Shown here one piece after another: positions 39,908 through 49,994 of a DNA stretch of 64,000 nucleotides (position 1 is the first letter of the stretch; every line of letters begins with the position of its first letter). A program made the position numbers and the translations under genes. The notes under the pieces were generated by a model that searched no databases, was not told the DNA's origin, and was given only the letters and a program-made list of their open reading frames with translations. The stretch covers positions 3,658,501 to 3,722,500 of the forward strand of contig OX485807.1 in the NCBI GenBank assembly GCA_950295325.1, written 5' to 3'. Origin of the DNA: Polytrichum commune (lineage: Eukaryota; Streptophyta; Polytrichopsida; Polytrichales; Polytrichaceae).

Positions 39908-40203
39908 TAGTGCCCAAATGAAGTTTCAATGTGGGATTCAAGTGAGTTTTGACTAAATAGAAATGCCATGTGGTAAAAGTTGAAGGGAAATTAATGTTTC
40001 CTGGCCCTTTTTTCTTTTTCTTTTTCTTTTGGAACACATGAGGTGCTTGACCGCCTAACTAGTTTTTTTTGTCAAGTAGAGAGATGATTTCATGGTCAAA
40101 AATGGAATTGCCAACCACTTCATTTGGTTTGGGTACCTTTCCACTATCATCCAGTAGTTTAGGGTCATCTCGGATCCATGATCTAGAATTCATGTATGAG
40201 AGG

Positions 40204-40206
<3 letters not shown>

Positions 40207-40241
<35 letters not shown>
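40207..40241. repeat. (CT)n microsatellite
   Basis: About 17 CT dinucleotides after gaggcgcg. Confidence 0.95.
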
Positions 40242-41312
40242 ACCATAAATGAACATGAACAATAAATTAATATAACCCCAAAGTAAGAATACTTTAGGGT
40301 TAGGTTAATTCTACCTAACAAGTACCCACCATAGATTATTACCTCTACATCTATGGCCATGACTAGTTACCTAATCTCATATTAAGTGAAAGAGGCCATG
40401 AGAACCTCCTTTCGCAGGTTAAGCCGCAATGGTAGTTTACCTTAAGTAACTTATGGGATTGGTGCAAGTTGTGCAAGCTAAGTTTAGTGGGAGGTGTATG
40501 TGACACGCCTCTAATTTTTGGTAGCACAAGGTTCAAATGGATAAGGAACAGGTAGAATACTCTATGGCAACATGTATATTCAATGATACAAAATGTATGA
40601 TTATGTTGTAGATAGATAGATATGAACACCTGCCCTTTCAAGGGGCCGGCGTGAATTGAGTGTCTGTTCATCTCGACAATGGGATTATGTTGTACATAAT
40701 TGTGTGACATAGATAGCAATTGGGTTTTGTTGTTATTCACTCGTGTACGTTACTAACCCTCTCTTTGGATTTGGTTGGTGGCATGGGCGCAGGTGAAGCA
40801 CACCCTTCACAAACTTGATGGCACACTTAGGTTTTGTATATCACCTTCTTTCAAAAATAGTATGTGCATTGTGTGTATGTATTCCATAATTATGAGGGAT
40901 GCAAAGCAATATTTTGATTTAGGATAGGACTTTGAAGTATCTTTGAACAAGTCTTATACCATTTTGAACTTTGACTTTATATATTTTGGATATGAAATGT
41001 AGCATTCTACTTAAATGGTAGAGAGGATAAAACCATAGCAGTATAGATTGCTTAAAGGTTTTAACTTTCTTATGTACATACCAAGTGGAGACAATGACAA
41101 TAGTATGAAGATAGTAATGCAAAGATATGGTCATGATGTTTGATTCCACCCACCCTCCCAAGTTTTGAAAGGTGCATTGATATGTAGAAGAACGGTTTGG
41201 CCTTTAAATAAGAGGATGTTTTATGAAAGGACTAAGCTTGTCAATAAACATGGAACTACTTAAGAAAAGCCCACCTCTCTCTATGCACGCGCATGCGCTT
41301 ACTGCTAACTAA

Positions 41313-41806
41313 GGGCCACTTCACACATGAAACTAAGAGCCCGTGACCATTACACTCCAAGCACTCTCATTGGTGGAAAAGGTGGAGCCGGTCCAAGTTT
41401 GCTTCACACTACACTTGAGGGACCAATGGAGTAAGTGAATGCAAGATGAATGTAAAGTCTACATGGATTCATACATGACATCGAATGGATCATGTTTCAT
41501 GGTCACTTGGATTATTTTCAAAAACCACCTCTTGGAGGTAGGCCTAACACAAAACCCAAAGACCATGGCACTCCGAACGCTCATAACCGTTGATTTATTC
41601 TAGTTTATCATGTGTGAGGACCGCATGAATAGGAATTCATTGAAATAGCATTTGGTTGAAGGCCCGGTCACATATGACTTCACACTACACTCGAGGGTCC
41701 ATGACCACACTACATGATTTTGTGTGTTGGGACGGCCTTGTGAGGCTTTCTTTTGGGCTCTCACAATTTCATGATCATGGCTCTTGGCTCATGTGTGAAG
41801 TGGCCC
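41313..41806. mobile_element. PIF/Harbinger-like element with TAA target duplication
   Basis: The left end is GGGCCACTTCACACATGA and the reverse complement of the right end is identical over 18 bp; similarity continues to about 35 bp (aagagcc). TAA flanks both sides (41310-41312, 41807-41809). A 3-bp TWA duplication with GGG-type ends is characteristic of PIF/Harbinger (Tourist) elements. The host repeat copies at 37623 and 38646 show the uninterrupted target (ctaattaagctcctcat; gtaactgaagcttctcat), which confirms the insertion. Non-coding, 494 bp. Confidence 0.85.
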
Positions 41807-42058
41807 TAAGCTTCTCAACACTGTTAAGTTATTCATCTCTCTTGCTTTAAGGTTAGGCAAGGGCGTATGACTTTTGCTTCATATGACACTAGATGTACGT
41901 TAGAGGGCCGGAATGAAGGTTTCCACGAGGGATTTGATCCATCTCAACAAATGCAAGAATGGCACATGGCAAATTGTGAGGGGAGATTAATTAATGTCTA
42001 TTGGAAGAGAGAGCACTCTAAGGTATATTTTACTTTGCTAATGCCCTTCTTAGTGTTA

Positions 42059-42270
42059 CACTAAATATTGAATATAGTGTCACTTACTATTTGCAATTAT
42101 TTTGATGTATCTATTTACTATAAATCTCATAGTTTATCAATAACTGTCAAATTGATTTGGACATTATAGAACAATAATAACTTTATTTTGTAAAATGTTA
42201 CATAAATATTATAAACACGTAGCATTGTGTAACTCCAAATAGTAAGTGGCACTAAATATCATATTTAGTG
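42059..42270. mobile_element. MITE, CACTAAATA/TA family, short subfamily
   Basis: The element is 212 bp with inverted termini of about 40 bp: left CACTAAATATTGAATATAGTG then tCACTTACTATTTG; the reverse complement of the right reads CACTAAATATGATATTTAGTG then cCACTTACTATTTG. TA flanks both ends. A degraded relative without clear ends lies at about 42705-42840 (gtagtgtcacttactacttgg). Confidence 0.8.
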
Positions 42271-42840
42271 TACACCTTCTTATTATTTTGGTCCATTTAT
42301 TTTCCTCATTCCATAATAATGTTGGTCAATGCAATTGTTCTCGATCCATGACATTTTTTTTACTCACTATATTATATGTTCAAAAACTAGGAATTTGAAA
42401 TCAAATGTTCTACAAGAGTACAAATTACTATGGCTTGAGAAATATAATGTCAATACAATATCAATATCGAACTAGAATGTTGATATCTATCATGTTAGAT
42501 TTAAAATTTGATGTTTTATAGAATCTAAACCACTCTAATTTTCAACCCACACATAATATGTAGGGTATCGCTATATATTCTACCCACACTAATTTTCAAC
42601 CGTAGTAGGAGGTGTAAAAAGTATAGTTGGGGTTACATCACAAGGTGGACCCTCTCCCCTTAACCTTGCTTGCTTCCAAGTAAGCTTCTCATTACATTGT
42701 TTATGGTATGTAGTGTCACTTACTACTTGGAATTACATTGTGCTATAAATTTTTACTACGGATCTCATTTTTTACCAACAAAGGTCAAATTGGTTTTTTG
42801 GACAATATATTAAAAATAACATCTTTGCTAAATCTCCAAA

Positions 42841-45800
42841 CCACTTTTATTTTTTGCATAAAGTGATGTATTCATTATGCTCTCTTGAAGACTTTTACTT
42901 TGCATGACTCACAGTTGAAGTTTTTTCATCCATTCATGATTGGTTTAATTAGTTAGTAGAGAAGATCTTTCCTTCTCTCTATTTTCCCATTTTCTTCCCC
43001 CTTCACGGCACTCTCTATGCACCTCTTAAGACAAGTATTGTGGTCAATGTTGAATACACCATGTGAACCAACCCCAAATACATGGGTCATGTTTCAGGCT
43101 ATTGGCTTGGGGGAGGGAAGGGGGGTTGATGTTATTGGAGTTTCCAGGGTGATTGCACACTGCTTGGACTAGTGCTTAGCAGCACTACAATGCCGTTGTT
43201 GAAGGCAAAGCTTATGGGTCATGTTCTCTTTGCGTCTGGGAATGTGCAAAGTTGTTTGTGTGTAAGGTATTGCTCGTGTTAGATACAATACGCTTGGGCA
43301 CCAAGCAGGTGCATTGTAGATGTACAAGTTAAATAAGCACTGATATGAGGGATGTGAGATTCTTGAGGGATGTGTGAACATACATCGGGGTTTGTGTGCA
43401 TTTGATTATCCCCTATAGTTTTCTAATTGTGAGTTTAAAGCTCTTGCTTGCGTTGGGGTTTGTTTTCACTGGCTATTCTTGGTTGACACTCAATTGTGAG
43501 TTTGGAGCTCTTATGATGTGCATTTGTTGAGTGGGTGGTAAGATGTGTTTTTGGAACTTGTGAGCTTGTATTCAAGTATTTTGGATGTCATTTTTTCCCC
43601 GGTTCTTTATGATGTCCCTCCAATTTATTGATGTAACTCCCAAATAAGATGTATAGTGTAGTAATTTAAAGGTGGCTTTTGTTCAATACACAAAGTAAAA
43701 CACGGGAAGGCAACAAAACTCTTTAAATCCCTAAAAGAGCAATAATTAAGGTAGGTAGACTTAATAGTCGTAGTAGTGTCGTGAAAATTTAGGGTGGAAA
43801 TATACTAACTAGCATAAATTAATATGGGCCACAATAAATTTATAGTCAAAATGGGTCCAAGACCCCAGGTCTTCCCTACTAAGTCTTTATGAAGACTTAT
43901 GACCAACACATTGAGTATTTGACATAGGGAAAAAATAGCTCAAAATGATAATGATCCACATTAATGTTTTAGAAAAAATAATTATTGTAACCCACACTAA
44001 TTTCCTACTAGAAAGTCAACAATGATATTGGAGGTTAATGTGCCCACATCAATTCTCATTATGAGAATTAGCATGGGCTCTAGCAAAATATTATTTCCCT
44101 TAATAACATGAATATTTAGTGTAGTCACCAAAACTTTTTAGACCAAAGGACTCTTCATGTTGCAATTACAATTTCCGCTAAAAGTCGAGTTTGTGTACAA
44201 CTTCTATCCTCGTGATTTTAAAGCATGCAATAAGTAGGAGTACCGTAGAGCCTTGTCATAGCGTCAATTGAATGCAAGAGTTATGAGCCGCCATTCTTAA
44301 CAACTAAGGTAGATGGGTCTTGAGTGGCTCGTTTTCTTAATCGGACCCCTAGTTTGATTGGTATGTGGGTCGGTGAGAAGCAAAGAGCAAGCATCATGAA
44401 GACACATGTTTAAGAGAGATTGGACTATGTCTTTTAATAATATGAAAGAGAATTTGAGCTAGGGATATGCATTTATGAGTTGTGCATGTGCATTCTCATA
44501 AGCTATGGTGATATGATGTTATCTTGAGGGGTAGGGTTTCTTGTAGTGTTGTTGGATGATAGCTAGGGTTGTGATAATGTCACAAATTATTTTGTTGTTG
44601 TTATTTATGTGTAAGCTTTTTATGAACATGTGTGAACAATTTAGGAGGAGGTGGGGCCATGTATTGATGGCATCATGTGTTCACAATGTGCAATTTTTTG
44701 GTGGGTGTTGGGACCACTAAATATTCGTTTTCTTAGGTTGCAAGATTTTCAACTAATAAGTCTTGCAAGAAGGATAAATGCATCTTGGATGTATAGGTCG
44801 ATGACATCTAGTTAACTATGTGATATTTTTGCAACCTAACATGATGTTGAAGTGGTGCAAAGCCGACAAGCCTTAAATGTTTGATTTTTTTAAAAATGAA
44901 ATAAAGAATGATTAGCTCACTTCTCCCATTGCATAAATCACGTTCATAGTATGGATGATTAGTAAATCCATATTGAGGCCGTAGCCGTTTTCCTCATAAA
45001 TTTTGGAACTCGTATGTATGAAAAGGAGGGGAAAAAACAATCAATGAAGCAACGTGGCTTGGTGTGTTATTGGCTTGGTGTGTTAGTGGTAACCCTACAT
45101 CAAATTTAATGTATGCAATCTACGTTGTCACCAACAATTGTTATAGCTTCTCCATTGTGGCCTAACTCTAATTTTAAGGGAAAACCCTACATCCTATCAC
45201 CAATTATAAATTTGGATAAAACAAACAAATTGCCAAATGTCATTTGTCATTATCCATTGTGCACCCTACATGCAAATACTCATGAAACCCAAAAAAAAAC
45301 CCATGTTGCTCATAGATAATTTCCAGATTGGGCTGAAAAATTACCCTATTTGTTGTATTAACAACCAAGGCTAGAAGAGCGATCCACACCCCAACTACAA
45401 AATACTTCCAAAAACTCAAAATACCCAAACGTCACACTAAAACTTCAATGAAAATATACACCAAATATCTATCAAATACCCAACCCACGTCATCCTCAAC
45501 AAAAGAAAACTAGAAAAAAACCAACATTACATCCATCCCTTGACATAAACTAGTAAACATCATATTATAAAGGTCCCAATATATGGCTACACCCACAGGT
45601 GAGCGAAATCCTCCTACTTACAAGTGGGCATTACGCCACCAGAATGCATGAATACTCTCTAGTGACAAATGAATTTCAATTCTTGCAAGTGCCAAGAAAG
45701 ACTTGCTTTCTTATTCTTTTCTCTTTCTTTCAAAACTCCCACTTGAGATTGTTAGAAGTAGTTGTAGAAGTATGACAATTGATATGAATGCTACACCTCT

Positions 45801-46264
45801 TGTTTTGAGGCAATAGTAAAAATGTTTTAGGTTCTCATGTAGTGACTTCTATGCATATGCTACACCGATTATTCCAATTAGAGAGGGTGGTACCAAACAT
45901 GAAGAATGTACTATTTAGCCAAATTTGAAAGTTACCGAGGTGACACTAAATTCATGAATACATGCTCAAATACCATAGATTTCGAGAAAATCAATTAGTG
46001 CTTTAAGGTGTTTGTAGAGTGATAAAATAAATAATATGGAAGCACATGTCTGTCAACGATTAGTGCCGAGTGCTAGTACTCTAAGTGAATAGTGTTGCTA
46101 TGACTAACTTAGTATTTCATTGAATATTGATGGGATGAACAATGCCTCAAATAGTGGAAAATTTTCTAAACAACCACATGTCATCCCGTCTACATCTTTG
46201 ACCAATCGCACAAACTTCACGGCTTTATATTTTCTGGTTATTGCAAAGTAATGCAAATCATTCT
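42841..46264. other. Spacer
   Basis: No gene. At about 44303-44440 a partial, inverted CTAAGGTA-family copy is recognisable (ctaaggtagatgggtctt, ttcttaatcgg, gattggactatgtctt). A solo CACTAAATA-type end (aatatttagtgtag) lies at about 44110. Confidence 0.4.
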
Positions 46265-47560
46265 ATGTTTGTTTGGTGTCTGAATGAAAAACAAAGTGTC
46301 ACTTGAGGATAGGTACACCATTGAGAAACCACACTAAATAGTCATGTTACTATGGGTGGAAATTAACATGGAAATAATTGGCGCAAGCCACTCTAATTCT
46401 CTAGTCTAGGTGGAAATAATGCGGGTTCAAGACCCCGGGTTTTCCCCTTTAGTCCTTCTTTGAGACTTTCAACCAACAATTGACATAAAATACATATTCA
46501 TTTTACAGGAAAAGTAGCACCAAAAACAAAATCACCCATCTGAATTTTCTAGAAAAACAATCAATGCAAACCACGCTAATTTTGTACGAGACATTCAGTG
46601 TGAGTTGGCCCCCATTGTTTCTTGTTTTGAGAAGTATTGTGGGCTCTAGAACATGGCTGTGGCCTATTGTAATAAGACTGGTTAGTGCCCTTCCTAGATG
46701 CAGAAAAAATGCTAGGATGGGATTCACTTGGAGGTTGCACAATCAAAATGTTCCGACCTCTTCTTATAAGCAACTATTACTGGACATCTGTACAACAAGA
46801 GCCCCAAGAGCATCAACAGGAAAGTCTTCCAAAACAACGATACTAACCCCCCACTACTTGACTGCCTTTTAGACAGATATAACAACATCCTCCAAATCTG
46901 TTGCTCAATATGCACCATGCGGTTCAACATTTGTGTGACTCCAACATAGATAGGATAGTGGCTCAGCATTGAAATCCACCAACGTGCAGAGAAAGTGTGA
47001 AATGCTTTGATAATCCGATGGCAAGCCTCCTCCAAATCAGTTGCTCAATATGCACCATGCAGTTCAACATTTGCGCGACTCCAACATAGATAGGATAGTG
47101 GCTGAGCATTGAAATCCACCAACGTGTAGAGGAAGTGTGAAATACTTTGATAAATTCGATGGCAAGCCTCCTCCAAATCTGTTGCTCAATATGCACCATG
47201 TGGTTCAACATTTGCGCGACTCCAACATAGATAGGATAGTGGTTGAGCATTGAAATCCACCAACGTGTAGAGGAAGTGTAAAATACTCTGATAATTCAAT
47301 GGAAAGCCTCCTCCAAATCTGTTGCTCAATATCCATCATGCAATTCAACATTTGTGTGACTCCAACATAGATAGGATAGTGGCTGAGCATTGGAATCCAC
47401 CAACGTGAAGAGGAAGTGTAAAATACTCTAATAATTCGATGGCAAGCCTCTCGGTAACGTGGTCGGGGGATCCCTGCTACACTGGGAATCCAAAGTTGTT
47501 GTAGCTCACTACAAACTTGAAGTGCTCCTACTGCCAAAACCTGTGCCAGTTGATATGACC
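46265..47560 (-). pseudogene. Fragments of an unknown protein-coding repeat with a four-copy tandem exon
   Basis: On the minus strand a frame reads VCSELQQLWIPSVAGIP, YREACHRIIRVF, SRWWIPMLSHYPIYVGV and CMMDIEQQIWRR, and further on RRGRNILIVQPPSE. The segment HYPIYVGV...EQQIWRR is repeated four times in tandem (period 140-141 bp; ttgctcaat at 46901, 47041, 47182 and 47322). Because 140 is not a multiple of three, the frame breaks from copy to copy, so this is not one working gene. A homologous stretch occurs at about 63580-64000. I do not recognise the family. Confidence 0.5.
46889..47449. repeat. Tandem repeat, 4 x 140 bp
   Basis: Four copies in direct array, each containing ttgctcaatatgcaccatg, gactccaacatagatagg, and gcattgaaatccaccaacg followed by tgrmgaggaagtgt. 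Copies differ by scattered substitutions, and the last grades into unique sequence at tcggtaacg. Confidence 0.95.
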
Positions 47561-47783
47561 TGTCAAGAACACTGAATAAAAATGTGTGTCAGTTGCTTAA
47601 TCCATCTCTAGTAACAAGTGATCGGCTGCTTTAGTTCGGGTGTGTAAATGATGTTGTAGTGCTCATTGTAATTACGGTGGCTTAAACCCAAGGCCTTAAC
47701 CAGTATCTTAAGAGAACTCCAAGGTTAGGCGGCCTGAGTCCCGGAATAGGGTGACCTTCCTAACACTTGATATGCTGGTGCAC

Positions 47784-48147
47784 CCTAAGGTAGATGGGTC
47801 TTAAATGGTTACCTTTTCCAACTAGCCCACTTCTCCTAGGACATGAAACATGCAACAAGTACGAGATGGTTGGCAAAAACCAAATCAAGGTTGTAGTCCC
47901 TTCCCTCCTATATTCAGAGCTCACATAATACCTTATTCATTATCAAAGTGAACTTTCTTGTGCTCTTTAAATAGTTTTATGCCCCCCCCCCTGATGTTGA
48001 CTGTTGAGCCTAGGATAATAATTATCATGTTTTGAGCAAGTAGTCCAATCTCTTTGGTATTCATTCTTGGAGTCACACCTAACCAAATACCACTCAAATA
48101 TAGGTGTGTGATTAAGAAAAGTATCAAATTAGGCACATCTACTTTAT
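47784..48147. mobile_element. MITE, CTAAGGTA family, copy 3
   Basis: Begins CTAAGGTAGATGGGTCTTA and ends with the inverted aggcacatctactttat. It shares ttttgagcaagtagtccaat, ccaaataccactc and atataggtgtgtgattaagaaaa with the other copies. A C-homopolymer lies inside. Confidence 0.65.
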
Positions 48148-48511
48148 AATATTGGGGGTATTTGGATGAACTAGATAATTTCAACAAACCACATGGGAAT
48201 GTAAGGGCTTGCCCTTGGTGGGAGATAAGTGTTGGCTGGCTTGTCCCCGTCTATTCAAGGTGTTCACTTTTGAAAGTAGGCAACAATCTTGGAAGGGCCC
48301 TATAATTCTTGTGATGTCCATTTTGGGATAACATATCTAGAGGTAGACCAACCCGAAGAGGAAGTGACACCATAATTCATGGTGGTGGCAACATAAGGGT
48401 TAGGGCGAGTTTCCATGTAGGCTATCACCCACCAAATTCTAGTGGGAATAAGGACAAACCCGCTCAAATGTAGATTGAATCTAGTGGGGTAGGGTTCATA
48501 TGTGCCAACTA

Positions 48512-48864
48512 CACTAAATATACCAATTAGTGAGTGTGGAAAATTAATGAAGGTGGAAATTAGTGAAGGTGATACTAATTCCTTCACGCTATGAATGAGT
48601 GCCACCAAAAGGTCTTAGATCTAAGACTAGGAAACATTGTTCATCTCAACACTTGACACTATTCATTGATAAGCGTGTGGCGCACACTAATTACAATCAC
48701 GCACTAAATTTCTTGAAACATGTGATAAATGAGCATAGAATTTACTGCACTCATTGATTTAGTTTCACTTGGTAGCAACTTTAGCCCTCGGTAACTTTGA
48801 GATTTGGCTAGACTGTGCGTGTGACTTGAATTAGTACCACCCTTACTGATTGGTATATTTAGTG
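48512..48864. mobile_element. MITE, CACTAAATA/TA family, copy with long inverted ends
   Basis: The left end CACTAAATATACCAATTAGT and the right end, read in reverse complement, CACTAAATATACCAATCAGT agree over about 30 bp; TA flanks both sides. The interior differs from the 37.8/39.5 kb copies, so it is a separate subfamily sharing the same termini. Confidence 0.8.
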
Positions 48865-49994
48865 TAGCTACTCTCATCTTCTCAAATCTAGGCCCACCTA
48901 CTAACATCGTCCCCCAAGTTTAAACCTCCTCCTAAAACCAATCTTCACTCCTTAAGTGACCAACATTTGTAGGTTAAAAAGTGCTTAAGCGGGTGCTTGG
49001 AAGTCTAGCGGCATGTGTCTATGGCCCTCCACATTCTAGTAGGCCACTACAATGGGGTGGTTGGCAGCTTGTGCTTATCTACATGCAAACACCTCCAACC
49101 CACTATTATCTAGATTCTAGTGGGTGAGTAGCCTACATGGAGAATCAGCCTTCCCACTCTTTAACCAAAGAAATGCTGCATAATTAAAACAACAAGTGGT
49201 GTAGTGTACGTGTGATGTGATTCAATCCCTTGGTTCAGCTACTACACACTACCTAGTTGCTGGACAACCTCTTCTTAAAGACTTGGAGTTTTGTGCTGTG
49301 AATATGCCAAACAAGGAGAGAGAGCGAGAGAGAGACAGAGAGATCACCTTCTTAGTGTTTGTGCTGTGAATATGCCAAACAAGGAGAGAGAGAGAGAGAG
49401 ATCACCTTCTTAGTGTTTGCAGGAAGTAAGTTGAGGTTTGGAAAGACTGCAGCTACTACATTGTTGAACTCCTGATAACAACTCATCAGGAAGCCCCTGC
49501 AATGGCCTGGAAGAAAACAGAATATATGTACCGACATAAGTCCACGAACTGGCAATGAATTATAGCTCCTTGATCAATCAACTGCATCACCTCAAAGATA
49601 TTACAAAGATGCCAACTATAGTCAAAGTTTATTGTGTTCAACCATGAAAGAAGGGAGAACCATTCAAATTATCCAAAAAGAGAAGAATTGTAACTTTACT
49701 TACCTCCATGATCAGGGCAGCAATCCCTCCATTTGTCGACCTGAATGATAAATGGCGTAGTTATTTTCAGGTATATGAATGGGTATGGCTCTCAAAACGC
49801 TTCTTTACTCTGAAACAACAGAAGGTAGTGACGATGTTGAGCTTCATTGCAACAATAAAGCTAGCCCAAACAAATCTAGCTTATTGTGTAATTTTACAAA
49901 ATGCACGGAAAAAAGATGCAATACCTGGACTATCAAACTGCTTTAGCCGCAGACCATCATGGCAATACTTGAGAACCGCTGAATGCCAGTGACT
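48865..49994. other. Spacer downstream of the TIR-kinase gene
   Basis: No gene. Contains a 68-bp tandem duplication at about 49293-49430 (gtgctgtgaatatgccaaac...gag-rich...atcaccttcttagtgttt). The 3' UTR of the gene ending at 49995 must lie at its right edge. Confidence 0.5.

Larger units (their letters stand above)
37530..42720. repeat. Field of locally amplified related repeats
   Basis: The same unit recurs diverged at about 37530-37760, 38480-38790, 38790-39000, 39915-40010 (partial), 41270-42030 and 42640-42720. Shared ordered words are attccatgtgggattgragt, ctcaactaatgcaggaat, ccaygtggcataat, gtggaaagtgaaacatctctc, and (ct)n followed by ctgctaactaagcttctcatt. Several copies are interrupted by MITEs listed separately. 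No protein frame persists across copies, so this is a non-coding element or local segmental duplication. Confidence 0.6.

Noticed and set aside
46889-47449. CRISPR-like array (regular repeats)
   Set aside because: Units are 140 bp with no separate spacers and diverge as whole tandem copies; it is an ordinary tandem duplication.
48000-48864. CACTA superfamily (because ends begin CACTA)
   Set aside because: CACTA elements make 3-bp duplications; here the flanks share only TA, so a Tc1/mariner-like MITE fits better.
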